A stretch of DNA of 64,000 bases from Falsiroseomonas sp046052145 (GCA_046052145.1 JBJOMW010000018.1:1-64000), one strand, 5' to 3'; counted from the first letter of the stretch, positions 34,790 through 43,586 are shown. Translations and numbers: made by a program. The notes: generated by a model not told the origin, from the letters alone.

Positions 34790-35425
34790 AGCGATTTTCG
34801 ATCTGATTGAATCGGAGGGGGATGCAGCGACGCGGGGCTGATCTGATTCAAGCTGTCTGTCGGCGAGGAGGCCGGCAGACATGTCCAAGGCGCTATCGGT
34901 CGATCTGCGGGGGAGAGCGGTGGCGGCGGAGGCAGCGGGGGCATCCTGCCGTGCTGCGGCGGCGTGGTTCGGGGTCAGCGCGTCGAGCGCGATCCGCTGG
35001 TGCGTCCAACTACGCAAGGTGGGAATCGTCGCGCCTGGCCCACTCGGTAGCGATCGCCGGTCAGCACGCATCGAGGCTCATGCGCCGATGATCCTCGACC
35101 TCATCGAGCAGAGGTCGGACATCACGCTGGCCGAGATCCTGGCGGAGCTGGCCAGGGCCGGCGTGCCAGCGAGCATCGCGACAATCTTGCGGTTCTTCGA
35201 GCTGCGGGCCCGAGCCTGCTCTACGTCCCTCCCGACAGCCCCGAGCTCAATCCGTTCGGGAACGCCTTCGCCAAGCCGAAGGCCATGCTGCGCAAGGCTG
35301 TCGCGCGCACGATCGAGGACCTCAGGAATACCATCGGCTGCATCGTCGACGCCTTAACGCCCGACGAGTGCGCCAACTGCTTCGCCGCCCCCGGCTGTGA
35401 CCCAGATTGATCGAAAATCGCTCTA
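34787..35425. mobile_element. Internally deleted IS630-family element with intact ends and TA duplications
   Basis: Terminal inverted repeats GAGCGATTTTCGATC (34789-34803) and GATCGAAAATCGCTC (35409-35423) are perfect over 15 nt and are flanked by TA on both sides (34787-34788 and 35424-35425), the target duplication of IS630/Tc1-mariner elements. The element is only about 635 bp, roughly half the length of a full IS630, because the central part of the transposase gene is missing (see next entry). It is a non-autonomous derivative. Confidence 0.88.
34881..35410 (+). pseudogene. IS630 transposase, N- and C-terminal parts only
   Basis: From ATG 34881 the frame encodes the N-terminal helix-turn-helix region (MSKALSVDLRGRAVAAEAAG, then SCRAAAAWFGVSASSAIRW, ILAELARAGVPASIATILRF). 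At about 35205-35215 the sequence jumps to the other end of the gene: in a different frame (from 35216) it reads LLYVPPDSPELNPFGNAFAK and RKAVARTIEDLRNTIG, ending CDPD-stop at 35408-35410. The middle, including the first two catalytic Asp residues, has been lost, and the junction shifts frame, so no active transposase can be made. Confidence 0.88.
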
Positions 35426-35527
35426 TTTCTTGGGAGTAGGACCAGTAACGCGGGCCGCGTCATCCCGAAGGCGCACTGTCCGTACGACGCCCTTCGGGCC
35501 GCGGGCTGGAACTTCGTGCGGTTGGTA

Positions 35528-36358
35528 TCAGACCGGCCCGCCATCGCCTGCTGAACGCACCTGCAACTGCGCACGCATCCAGGCAATACCGCCTGCGATC
35601 AGGCCGCCATCCACGGCGATCTCCGCCCCGGTCACGAAGGACGCTTGGTCCGAGGCGAGGAATAGCACGACCTCCGCCACTTCTTCCGGCGCGGCGGGGC
35701 GGCCCATCGGGATCGCGGCGCGGTTCGCCGCCAAGTGGCCGGGCGGGCCGGCCGCAGTCAGGGGCGTGTCGATCGTCGCCGGGCAGACCGCGTTCACCCT
35801 GATGCCGCGGCCCACGAATTCCAGCGCCGCCGCGCGCGTAAGGCCGCGAAGGCCCCATTTGGAGGCCGTGTAGGCCGCGTCGCCATGCGCCGTCAGGCCG
35901 GCGGTCGAGGCGATATTGACCACAGCTCCGCAGCTTCGCGCCGCCAGCAGCGGCGCAAAGGCACGCAAGCCGAGGAAGGCGCCGGTCAGGTTCACATCGA
36001 GCATGCGGCGCCACCCGTCCGGCGTCTGCGTGGCGATGCCGCGGCGCATGATCATCCCGGCATTGTTCACCAGCACATCGAGCCGGCCGAAGACCTGCTG
36101 GACCCGCTCCACAGCCGCCGCCCAGCCTGGCTCCTCGGCGACATCTAGGGCCAGCGGCAGCGCCAAGCCGCCAGCGGCGCCGATGGCCGACGCAACCGCC
36201 TCGGCCGCCGCCGGATTCAGGTCGGTGACGACCACGGCAGCGCCTTCCTCGGCGAAGCGCTGCGCCAGCGCCGCGCCAAGGCCGCTGCCGCCCCCGGTCA
36301 CCAGGGCGACGCGCCCGGCGAAGCGGTGCGCGCCTGGCGCACCGCCCCCACCGGTCAC
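35528..36358 (-). CDS. Short-chain dehydrogenase/reductase
   Basis: A 276-aa classical SDR. TGGGSGLGAALAQRF is the dinucleotide-binding motif, VVVTDLNPA carries the Asp that usually favours NAD(H), LVNNAGMIM the NNAG motif, and AAYTASKWGLRG the catalytic Tyr-Lys pair with Ser in NIASTAGL. The GTG at 36358 gives 11 Gly/Pro-rich residues before the fold begins; a later start is possible but none has a better ribosome site. Last gene of the eight-gene sugar-acid operon, 13 nt after the Bug gene. Possibly oxidises a hydroxyl of the imported acid or sugar. Confidence 0.88.
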   Translation of the reverse strand: MTGGGGAPGAHRFAGRVALVTGGGSGLGAALAQRFAEEGAAVVVTDLNPAAAEAVASAIGAAGGLALPLALDVAEEPGWAAAVERVQQVFGRLDVLVNNAGMIMRRGIATQTPDGWRRMLDVNLTGAFLGLRAFAPLLAARSCGAVVNIASTAGLTAHGDAAYTASKWGLRGLTRAAALEFVGRGIRVNAVCPATIDTPLTAAGPPGHLAANRAAIPMGRPAAPEEVAEVVLFLASDQASFVTGAEIAVDGGLIAGGIAWMRAQLQVRSAGDGGPV

Positions 36359-36371
36359 CTCCCCGACGGGC

Positions 36372-37352
36372 TCACTCGGGCTGATAGTTCACGCTCCGCA
36401 GCAATTCGGTGGCGCGAACGATCTCGCTCGCGATGAAGCGCTTCGACTGTTCGGTGGTCTCGGTCACCGGCTCCAGCACCTGCTGCTTCAGCCGCTCAAC
36501 GATCGCCGGGTCGCGCATCGTCTCCTGCATCAGGGCGTTGATGCGCTGGACGATCTCGGAGGAGGTGCCCTTCGGCGCCCAGACGCCGTACCAGGACTGG
36601 AATTCGTAGCCGGGCAGCCCGGCCTCGGCCATGGTCGGCACGTTCGGCGCCAGGCTGGAACGCTGGCTCGTCGCGATGCCAAGCGCGCGGACGCGCCCAT
36701 CGGCCGCCGCGGGCAGCAGCGCGAAGGACGGGTCGATCAGCAGCTCCACATTGCCGGCGATCATGTCAGTCAGCGCCGGCTGCGTGCCGCGATAGGGCAC
36801 CATGTTGACCTCGGCGCCGGTGCGACGGTTGAAATCGATGGTCGCGAGATGACCTGCCGAGCCGAGCGAGGAAATGGCGATGTTCCAGACGCGCGGATTG
36901 GCCTTCGCCGCGGCGATCACATCCGCCAGGTTCGCCTGCGGCCGGCGCATGGAGCTGACCATGACAAGCGGCGCGGCCGCGGTGCGGGCACAGACCTCGA
37001 GATCGGTCTGCGGATCGAAATTCGCCCCCCGCAGCACCATCGGCATGACCGCCGTGTTGAAGGCGGAAGCGAGCAGCGTATAGCCATCAGGGGCCGCCGT
37101 CAGCACTTCCCGCGTGCCGACCAGGCCGGCGCCGCCCACCCTGTTCTCAGCCACCGCAACGGCGCCAAGCTTTTCCTGCAGCCGCGCTGCGGTCAGGCGG
37201 GCGAGCATGTCGTTCGCCGCGCCCGGCGGCCAGGGGCAGACCACACGGATCGGCCGGCCATGCGGCCACGCGCCCTGCGCCTGGATGGCAGGGGCGGTGA
37301 GCATCCCAAAGCCACCGGCGGCACCGGCGGCGAGCAGCGTACGTCTTTTCAT
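36372..37352 (-). CDS. Bug/TctC-family periplasmic receptor 8
   Basis: A 326-aa Bug receptor. AAGGAGG lies 6-7 nt before ATG 37352; signal MKRRTLLAAGAAGGFGMLTA...IQAQG, mature WPHGRPIRVVCPWPPGAAND. The ligand loop departs from the common PFxPGGxxD to CPWPPGAAND. Other landmarks: ENRVGGAGLVGTREV, DGYTLLASAFNT, MVPYRGTQPALTD. It is 31 nt after the DapA-like gene and 13 nt before the SDR in the kinase/PdxA2 operon, so a sugar acid or related polyhydroxy acid is the likely ligand. Confidence 0.92.
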   Translation of the reverse strand: MKRRTLLAAGAAGGFGMLTAPAIQAQGAWPHGRPIRVVCPWPPGAANDMLARLTAARLQEKLGAVAVAENRVGGAGLVGTREVLTAAPDGYTLLASAFNTAVMPMVLRGANFDPQTDLEVCARTAAAPLVMVSSMRRPQANLADVIAAAKANPRVWNIAISSLGSAGHLATIDFNRRTGAEVNMVPYRGTQPALTDMIAGNVELLIDPSFALLPAAADGRVRALGIATSQRSSLAPNVPTMAEAGLPGYEFQSWYGVWAPKGTSSEIVQRINALMQETMRDPAIVERLKQQVLEPVTETTEQSKRFIASEIVRATELLRSVNYQPE

Positions 37353-37383
37353 GGCGATCCTCCTTGTTGTTGGCGTGATGGGG

Positions 37384-38274
37384 TCAAGCCGAACGCAGCG
37401 CATCCGCCTCGGCCTGGGTGAGCGGCAGCAGTGGCGGGCGCAGGCGGTGCCAGCCGGGCTGTCCGATGCGGTCCGCCAGCAGCAGCTTCAGCGAGGCGAT
37501 CTGCGCGAAGCGGCTCGCGCGGTTGCGGGCGACGACGATGCGCGCCTGCGCTTCCTCCACCTCCGCCGCGCGCGCCGGGTCGGCGTGGTGGCGGAAGACG
37601 AAGGCGAGGTCGGCCGCAACCAGGTTGGAGGTCGCGGTGATGCAGCCCGCGCCCCCCACCTTCAGTAGCGGCAGCATCAGCGGATCGGCGCCCGCGAGCA
37701 CAGACAGCCCCGGGAAAGCCGCGACCAGCGCCTGCATGTTCCCGAGATCGCCCGAGGAATCCTTGATGCCCGTGAAGGTGCCCGGATAGCGCGCGCGGAG
37801 CCGCTCGATCACGCCGAAGCCGATCGGCACGGCCGACATCGGCGGGATGTGGTACAGCACGATCCGCAGCCGCGCATCGCCGATGCGCTCCACCACATGC
37901 GAATAGGCGGCGAAGACCCCCTCCTCGCTCACGCCCTTGTAGTAGAAGGGCGGCAGCATCACGACGGTGGTGACGCCGAGCGACAGCGCATGGCGCGTCA
38001 GCGCGACGGTGTCGGGCAGTGCGACGACGCCGGTCCCCGGCAGCAGCAGGTCCGGCGCGATGCCGCCAGCCACTGCCGCCTCCAGCAGCGCCTGGCGTTC
38101 GGCAACGGTGAAGGAATTCGCCTCCCCCGTCGTGCCCAGCATCGCGATGCCGTCGCAACCCTGGTCGAGCAGGCGCTTCGCATGCGCGACGAAGGCCGCG
38201 TGATCGGGCGCGAGATCGGCATCCATCGGCGTCAGCGCGGCGCTGAACACGCCGCGCGGGTGCAGCGCGCTCAT
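37384..38274 (-). CDS. DapA/NanA-family aldolase or dehydratase
   Basis: A 296-aa (beta/alpha)8 member of the dihydrodipicolinate synthase/N-acetylneuraminate lyase family (usual length 290-310). MLGTTGEANSFTVAER is the substrate carboxylate-binding GTTGE motif, VLYHIPPMSAV carries the conserved Tyr, and FTGIKDSSGDL carries the Schiff-base Lys. The family cleaves or dehydrates 2-keto acids including KDG-type and sialic acids. It overlaps the sialidase-fold gene by 4 nt. With a kinase, PdxA2 and ADH upstream, cleavage of a 2-keto-3-deoxy sugar acid is more likely than lysine synthesis (inference from context). Confidence 0.9.
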   Translation of the reverse strand: MSALHPRGVFSAALTPMDADLAPDHAAFVAHAKRLLDQGCDGIAMLGTTGEANSFTVAERQALLEAAVAGGIAPDLLLPGTGVVALPDTVALTRHALSLGVTTVVMLPPFYYKGVSEEGVFAAYSHVVERIGDARLRIVLYHIPPMSAVPIGFGVIERLRARYPGTFTGIKDSSGDLGNMQALVAAFPGLSVLAGADPLMLPLLKVGGAGCITATSNLVAADLAFVFRHHADPARAAEVEEAQARIVVARNRASRFAQIASLKLLLADRIGQPGWHRLRPPLLPLTQAEADALRSA

Positions 38275-39407
38275 GCCGCGCCGCCCTTCACCCAGGCCTC
38301 GGTCACGGTCACATGTCGGATCGCCTGGCGGAAATGCGTGTAGGCTAGGTGCAGCGCGCCATCCGGCCCCTGCAGGATCGACGGATAGGACAGTTCCCGG
38401 TTGAGCCGTTCCTTAGAGTTGTTGGTCAAGCAGTAGCCGTCGCCGGTCTCGACGTCGCGACGATGCGGCCAGCTACGCCCGCCATCCTCCGAGATCGCGA
38501 TGGTCATCGGTGCGCGCGGCGCGCCCCAGAAGGCGGTGCGCACCCCCGCCGGCGCCTCGGCGGGCAGCTCGCCGCCGATGTCGTCATACAGCGACAGGCG
38601 ACGTCCCGTGGCCTGTTCGGCGCTGCTGTGGTTGTAGGCCAGGGCGACGTGGCCATTCGTCAGCACCGTCGCCTGGATCGAGGAATTGTTGTTCGGCAGA
38701 TCCGTCGGCTGCGGCGCGCTCCAATCGCGGCCATTGGCGGAGCGCGCGGCATGAATCCGGTCCGCCCAGCGGCTGCGATACAGCGCGAGCAGCGTACCGT
38801 CGTGCAGAGCCAGGATGTTCATGTGCACACAGCCGGTGCTGCCGGGTACGTCCACGGCGTCCCAGCTTCGCCCCTGATCGGAGGAGATCAGCACCAACGC
38901 CGTATCGTCATCCCCGCGCCAGGCGCCGGCCGCCGGCGTCGGGCAGAGCCAGCCCGGCAGCAGCCAATCGCCCGTCTTCGTCACCACGATCGGCTGGCGG
39001 ATGAAGACGCCCGGACGGTCAAGCATCGTCTCGATCGGACCCCAACTCCGCCCGCCATCGGTGGAGATGCGGCGGCGGATGATCGCAGTGTCCTGATGGC
39101 CCGAGACCTGCGCCGTCCAGAGCAGCCACAGCGCCTCGTCGGGCGCGGTGAACAGCAGCGGGTTCTGCTCGGACCGCGTGGGGTCGTCCGACAGCTTCTG
39201 CGCCTCCGTCCAGCGCCCGTCCACGAAGCGGGAGAAATGGACCGAGATGTCGGGCACGCCTTCCTGCGTCCCACCGAACCAGACGCAGCCCAGATCGCCA
39301 CCCGGCAGCCTATGCAGGAAGGCCGCGTGGTTCTGGACGCAGGGCGTCGGGATGAAGCGCGCCGAAAGCCCGGGCGCGAGCCCGCCGGTGGTTCCGTTCC
39401 CATCCAT
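38271..39407 (-). CDS. Sialidase/BNR-repeat family protein
   Basis: A 378-aa six-bladed-propeller protein of the exo-sialidase/BNR superfamily. Three Asp-box motifs (SxDxGxxW) are clear: STDGGRSWGP, SSDQGRSWDA and SEDGGRSWPH. ATG 39407 lies 1 nt after the stop of the ADH gene (TGAGATG). There is no signal peptide, so it would act in the cytosol, unlike secreted sialidases. Without a secure arginine triad I do not call it a true sialidase; it may be a glycoside hydrolase or lactonase-like enzyme for the compound handled by this operon. It overlaps the DapA-like gene by 4 nt. Confidence 0.85.
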   Translation of the reverse strand: MDGNGTTGGLAPGLSARFIPTPCVQNHAAFLHRLPGGDLGCVWFGGTQEGVPDISVHFSRFVDGRWTEAQKLSDDPTRSEQNPLLFTAPDEALWLLWTAQVSGHQDTAIIRRRISTDGGRSWGPIETMLDRPGVFIRQPIVVTKTGDWLLPGWLCPTPAAGAWRGDDDTALVLISSDQGRSWDAVDVPGSTGCVHMNILALHDGTLLALYRSRWADRIHAARSANGRDWSAPQPTDLPNNNSSIQATVLTNGHVALAYNHSSAEQATGRRLSLYDDIGGELPAEAPAGVRTAFWGAPRAPMTIAISEDGGRSWPHRRDVETGDGYCLTNNSKERLNRELSYPSILQGPDGALHLAYTHFRQAIRHVTVTEAWVKGGAA

Positions 39408-39408
39408 C

Positions 39409-40518
39409 TCAGAAGGCCCTTCGGTACATCGCGAGGATCTCGGCTTCCGAGATGTCGCGCGGGTTGAAGTCCAGCAGGCGGCGGATCGCATGCGCGTCGC
39501 GCGCCATCGCCGGCAGGTCGGATTCCGGCACGCCGAGCTGACCGAGGCGCATCTCGATGCCAAGCGCGGCGCACCAGCCATGCGCGCCGTCGGCATCCTT
39601 CACCCCGAGCGCGGCCAGCGTCAGCGCCGTCTTCTCCGGCTGCGCGGGCGCGTTGAAGGCCAGCGTGTGCGGGAAGATCACGGCGCAGGCCAGGCCATGC
39701 GCGACATGGTGGCGCGTGCCGAGCGGATAGGCGACCGCATGGCCCGCCGTGGTGTTCACCGGCCCCAGGCAATAGCCACCATAGAGCGAGGCGAGCGCGA
39801 GGCCCGCCCGCGCTTCCCGGTCCGTGCCATCAGCCACCGCGCGCGGCAGGAAGCGCCCGACCAGGCGGATGCCTTCCAGCGCATAGAGATCGATCAGCGG
39901 ATGCGCGCGCTTGCTGGTGAAGGCTTCGGCGCAATGCGCCAGCGCATCCACGCCGGTCGCTGCGGTCATCGCTGGCGGCACGCTCAGCATCAGATCGGGG
40001 TCGATCACGGCCAGATCGGCCAGCATGTGGCGGCTCTGCACCGCAAGCTTGGCCTGGGTCGCGGGGTCGGTGACCAGTGCGCGCATGCCGGCCTCGCTGC
40101 CCGTTCCCGCGGTGGTCGGCACCTGCACCAGCGCGACGCGGCGACCCGCCACCTTCTCCGGCCCGACGACGTCATGGATGGACTGCCCACTGCCCGGCAG
40201 CACCGCGACCAGCTTCGCAAGGTCGAGCGCGCTGCCACCGCCAAAACCGATGACGAGGTCGGGCTTGACGCGCGCGGCCAGCGCCAGCGCCGCTTCGAGG
40301 TTCGGGATGTCAGGCTCCGGCTTCACCTCGCCGAAGACCGTCACCTCGCCCTTCAGGCCAAGCTGTTCGACACGCGCGGCATTCGACCGGCCGGCGACGA
40401 CCAGGATGCGCGAAAGGCCGCGTTCCTCCGTCCATCGCCCGACCAGGGCCGCAAGGCCGCAGCCGAACTCGATGCGCTGCGGGCGAAGAATCTCGATCGG
40501 TGTCGTCAGGCTGGTCAT
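39409..40518 (-). CDS. Iron-containing alcohol dehydrogenase
   Basis: A 369-aa group III ADH. The N-terminal nucleotide-binding half has IGFGGGSALDLAKLVA (GGGSxxD) and VPTTAGTGSEAG; the C-terminal half has the metal ligands Asp and His in TGVDALAHCAEAF, His in TTAGHAVAYPLG and His in HHVAHGLACAVIF. Length is normal. Maleylacetate reductases and 4-carbon alcohol dehydrogenases belong here. It overlaps the PdxA2 gene by 4 nt, so it serves the same pathway, perhaps oxidising or reducing a hydroxy/keto acid. Confidence 0.92.
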   Translation of the reverse strand: MTSLTTPIEILRPQRIEFGCGLAALVGRWTEERGLSRILVVAGRSNAARVEQLGLKGEVTVFGEVKPEPDIPNLEAALALAARVKPDLVIGFGGGSALDLAKLVAVLPGSGQSIHDVVGPEKVAGRRVALVQVPTTAGTGSEAGMRALVTDPATQAKLAVQSRHMLADLAVIDPDLMLSVPPAMTAATGVDALAHCAEAFTSKRAHPLIDLYALEGIRLVGRFLPRAVADGTDREARAGLALASLYGGYCLGPVNTTAGHAVAYPLGTRHHVAHGLACAVIFPHTLAFNAPAQPEKTALTLAALGVKDADGAHGWCAALGIEMRLGQLGVPESDLPAMARDAHAIRRLLDFNPRDISEAEILAMYRRAF

Positions 40519-41543
40519 GCGTGGGTCCTCCGCGCGGCGAGCGCCTCGGCATAGTCGATGGCCTCGATCAGGCTGCGCTCACTGGCGATGCCCTGGCCCG
40601 CGATGTCGAAGGCGGTGCCGTGATCGACCGAGGTGCGGATCACCGGCAGGCCGAGCGTGACATTCACGCCGGACAGCGCATCCCACTTGCCGGTCGCGGG
40701 ATCCACATGGAAGCCGAGCAGCTTCACCGGGATGTGCCCCTGGTCGTGATACATCGCGACCACCGCATCATATTGGCCGGCGCGCAGCTTCACGAAGACG
40801 GTATCGCCCGGCACCGGTCCCACCACATCCATGCCCTCGGCGACAGCCTCCGCGATGGTCGGCGCCGTCACGTCGATATCCTGCCGCCCGAACAGCCCGC
40901 CTTCCCCCGCATGCGGGTTCAGCGCCGCAACGGCGATGCGCGGGCGCGCGATGCCAAGGTCGCGCAACGCCTGATGCGTCAGGTCCAGCACCAGGCGGAT
41001 GCGCTGCGGTGTCGCTCGCTTCGGCACATCTTCGAGTGCGATATGGGTGGTGACGTGGCTGACGCGCATATTGCCATGCGCGAGCAGCATCACGCTGCCC
41101 TTCACACCCGTCAGCTCGGCCAGCATTTCCGTATGGCCGGCATAGTGGAAGCCCGCCTTGTTCAGCGCTTCCTTGTTGAGCGGCGCGGTGACGATGCCGC
41201 CGATGCGCCCCGCCTGCGCCAGCCGCACGCCACGCTCCACCGCATGGAAGGCCAGCCGGCCACCATCGGCCGAGAGCACGCCCGGCGCGATCGGCGCGCC
41301 TTCGGGTGCCGCCTGCAGGAAGCCGAGCGCCGGCCAGTCGCCATCCTCCGCGACCTCCGGGATCGGCGCGCCGCCGACCAGCGCACGCGCTGCCTCCAGC
41401 GCCGGGCGGCTGCCGATGACCAGCAGGCGCAGCGTGCCGGCGGCGATGCGCGGGGCCAGCGCGGTGCAGGCCTTGGCGATGATCTCCGGCCCGATGCCGG
41501 CGGGATCGCCCATGGTGATGGCAAGCGGAAGCGGCGTGGTCAT
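40515..41543 (-). CDS. pdxA2: PdxA2-type 4-phospho-erythronate/threonate 3-dehydrogenase
   Basis: A 342-aa PdxA-family protein: ITMGDPAGIGPEI at the N-terminus, TAPLNKEALNKAGFHYAGHT with the active-site His, NPHAGEGGLFGRQD and AMYHDQGHIPVKL with metal-binding His/Asp. Biosynthetic PdxA and catabolic PdxA2 share these motifs; the fixed partnership with the downstream-type DUF1537 kinase (4-nt overlap) argues for PdxA2, which oxidises 4-phospho-D-threonate or -erythronate, followed by decarboxylation to dihydroxyacetone phosphate (established for characterised DUF1537/PdxA2 pairs). Substrate stereochemistry cannot be read from sequence. Confidence 0.88.
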   Translation of the reverse strand: MTTPLPLAITMGDPAGIGPEIIAKACTALAPRIAAGTLRLLVIGSRPALEAARALVGGAPIPEVAEDGDWPALGFLQAAPEGAPIAPGVLSADGGRLAFHAVERGVRLAQAGRIGGIVTAPLNKEALNKAGFHYAGHTEMLAELTGVKGSVMLLAHGNMRVSHVTTHIALEDVPKRATPQRIRLVLDLTHQALRDLGIARPRIAVAALNPHAGEGGLFGRQDIDVTAPTIAEAVAEGMDVVGPVPGDTVFVKLRAGQYDAVVAMYHDQGHIPVKLLGFHVDPATGKWDALSGVNVTLGLPVIRTSVDHGTAFDIAGQGIASERSLIEAIDYAEALAARRTHA

Positions 41544-42646
41544 GCGGTTGCGTGGTCCTGGATCAGGTCATTGGCGGCGAGCAGGTCCCGCCAGAGCGTA
41601 TCGTCGCCGAAGGCGCCGGATTTCGAGACGAGCCGCAGCCCGTCCCAGCTTCCGCCGCGCAGCAGGGAGCGCGGCACGCCAGGACGGACGAGGCCATCCG
41701 CCTCGATCGCGGTCGCACCCAGTGCCGCGCAGATCGCCGCCAGCGTCTCCCCACCCGCGACCAGCAGCGCGCCAGGGCGTGGCAGGTCGCGCAGCAAAGC
41801 CGCGAAGGCGTGCGCGATCTGCCGCGCGGCCTCGGCGCGCGACAGCCCCTCGGGCAGGTCGAGGCTTGCCAGCGCGACGCCCCGTTCCGCCAGCGCTGCA
41901 CGCAGCCGCGCCGCGCCCTCCGCGGGATCGAGGCGCAGCCACAGCCGCCCGCAAGCCGCAAGCTGCCGCCGCGTGACCGTCTGGTCGGAGCCGAACAGCC
42001 CCAGCACCGGACCGTCGAGCCGCGACAGGTCACGCACCGGCGCATCGCCCGCCAGCGCACGCCCCAGCCCACCGCTGCCGCACCACAAGACGGGGCCCGG
42101 CGCTGCGCGGCCGCAGGCGGCGATGCGGCGCATGTCGTCCTCGGTCTCCGCATTGAAGACGGAGAGGCCGAGCGGCAGCGGCAAGGCCGGGTCACCCGGC
42201 CGAGCCTCCAGACCCTCTGCCGCAAGCTGCGCCGCCAAGGGCGGGCCCACGCCGCACCAGTTGCCATCCGGATCCCGCGCCTGCTGCACGCCGCCGCGCG
42301 TCACGCGGCCCAGCGCGGGAAAGGCAGGCGCGACGACGACGCTGCGCCATGCGCCGGCCTGAAGGCAGGCAGCGAGTTCCGCCGCCGGCTGCCCACGCAA
42401 AAGGCTGTCGAGCTTCTTGAAGGCGATCTCCGCACCCGCCAGCAACGGCGCGGCGGCCGTAACGCGGTCGATGGCCTCCCTCCGCGTCGCTTCCCGCGTC
42501 GCGGTCGCGAAGGCCAGGTTGCCGGTCCCGCGATCCGTGCCGTTCCAGCGGACCGGCACGGGACCCGCCAGCGCCGAGAACTCCGCCGCGCTGTCCAGCG
42601 CGCCGGTCAGGTCATCGGCCAGCAGGCGCAGGATCGGGCGCGTCAC
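41540..42646 (-). CDS. Four-carbon acid sugar kinase (DUF1537 family)
   Basis: A 368-aa kinase. LRLLADDLTGALDSAAEF at residues 7-24 is the N-terminal substrate-binding motif (ADDLTGA) of the OtnK/DtnK family; FKKLDSLLRGQP is the second conserved block and GALLVAGGETLAAICAALG with LVSKSGAFGDDTL near the C-terminus form the nucleotide-binding domain. Family length is usually 400-430 aa, so this copy is somewhat short. Characterised members phosphorylate D-threonate, D-erythronate, L-threonate or oxo-tetronate at the 4-OH. It overlaps IclR upstream and PdxA2 downstream by 4 nt each. Confidence 0.88.
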   Translation of the reverse strand: MTRPILRLLADDLTGALDSAAEFSALAGPVPVRWNGTDRGTGNLAFATATREATRREAIDRVTAAAPLLAGAEIAFKKLDSLLRGQPAAELAACLQAGAWRSVVVAPAFPALGRVTRGGVQQARDPDGNWCGVGPPLAAQLAAEGLEARPGDPALPLPLGLSVFNAETEDDMRRIAACGRAAPGPVLWCGSGGLGRALAGDAPVRDLSRLDGPVLGLFGSDQTVTRRQLAACGRLWLRLDPAEGAARLRAALAERGVALASLDLPEGLSRAEAARQIAHAFAALLRDLPRPGALLVAGGETLAAICAALGATAIEADGLVRPGVPRSLLRGGSWDGLRLVSKSGAFGDDTLWRDLLAANDLIQDHATA

Positions 42647-43503
42647 GGGCGCCCCCTCGGGATGCCGATGGCGCCGAGCGACAGGCGCAAGCCCTCGGAC
42701 AGCTCCGCCGCGATGCGCAGCGCCACAGGCGCGGCGCTGGCGATGAAGGCCTCCACCGGCATCCGCGTCGCCGCGATCGTCAGACTCACGCCGGCCAAGG
42801 GCCGCCCCGCCGCATCCAGCACCGGCGCGGCAACGGTGCGCAGGCCATAGGCGTTCTCGCCATCAGAGACCGCGAAGCCGCGTGCCCGCACCTCCGCAAG
42901 CCGCGCCAGCAGGTCATCGAGACCGGTCAGCGTGCGCTCAGACAGCATCACGCGCTCCACAGCCTGCAGATGCGCCACCTGCTCGGCCTGCGGCAGCCAG
43001 GCGAGGATCGCCTGGCCGAGCGCCGTGGCATAGGCGCCAACACGCGTGCCCGGGCGGCGCACCACGCCATGGCGCTCCAGCGCCGCCTCGACCCGCGCCA
43101 GGTAGATCACCTCGCCATGTTCGAGCGCGCCAAGCGAAGCCGCATCCGCGGCCTCCGGCACGGCTTCGTGCAGCAAGGGCGTCGCGTGCTCCGGCAGGTC
43201 GCCGGCGGAGAGCGCCGCGAAGCCGAGCTCGAGGCAGCGTAGCGTCAGCCGATACCGCTTGCTGCCCGGGACGCACCGCACATAGCCAAGATCGAGCAGC
43301 GTCTGGAGCAGCCGGAAGGCCGTGCCGCGGTCGAGCCCCGCGCGGGCGGCGACCTCGGCGGCCGTCAACTCAGCCGCACCGCGGCCGAAGGCCTTCAGCA
43401 CCGCGAAGACCTTCCCGACGGACTGCACCTGGTTCTTCGCATCGCGGGACGCTGCACGGCGAGGCTCCAATGGCCTGCGCGCTACGTCTTCCCCGTCCGG
43501 CAC
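42643..43503 (-). CDS. IclR-family transcriptional regulator
   Basis: A 286-aa IclR regulator: winged helix (VQSVGKVFAVLKAFGRG; LTAAEVAARAGLDRGTAFRL) then effector domain (RPGTRVGAYATALGQAILAW; YGLRTVAAPVLDAAGRPL). GTG at 43503 is preferred, preceded by GAGGAAGG about 10 nt upstream; the frame stays open to a TTG at 43569 that overlaps an operator-like palindrome. It is the first gene of the eight-gene operon and overlaps the kinase gene by 4 nt, so it probably regulates its own operon in response to the sugar acid or an intermediate. Confidence 0.9.
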   Translation of the reverse strand: MPDGEDVARRPLEPRRAASRDAKNQVQSVGKVFAVLKAFGRGAAELTAAEVAARAGLDRGTAFRLLQTLLDLGYVRCVPGSKRYRLTLRCLELGFAALSAGDLPEHATPLLHEAVPEAADAASLGALEHGEVIYLARVEAALERHGVVRRPGTRVGAYATALGQAILAWLPQAEQVAHLQAVERVMLSERTLTGLDDLLARLAEVRARGFAVSDGENAYGLRTVAAPVLDAAGRPLAGVSLTIAATRMPVEAFIASAAPVALRIAAELSEGLRLSLGAIGIPRGRP

Positions 43504-43570
43504 GCCCTTACGCCCTTCCTCGCCCGTTGGCCCGATCCCTGGGAGCCTAAACTGGCCCAAGGTTCGCAAT

Positions 43571-43586
43571 CCGAACTTTTGTTCGG
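43571..43586. promoter_or_regulatory. Palindrome CCGAAC-TTTT-GTTCGG, candidate IclR operator
   Basis: A perfect 6+6 inverted repeat with a T4 spacer lies 68-83 nt upstream of the chosen IclR start and between it and the co-directional SDR gene (stop 43644). It fits a promoter/operator of the sugar-acid operon with autoregulation (inference). Confidence 0.6.

Noticed and set aside
38271..39407. Genuine secreted sialidase and sialic-acid catabolic cluster
   Set aside because: No signal peptide, no secure arginine triad, and NanK/NanE-type genes are absent; kinase and PdxA2 neighbours point to sugar acids instead.
40515..41543. Vitamin B6 biosynthetic PdxA
   Set aside because: The motifs alone fit, but overlap with a DUF1537 kinase and catabolic neighbours favours PdxA2.
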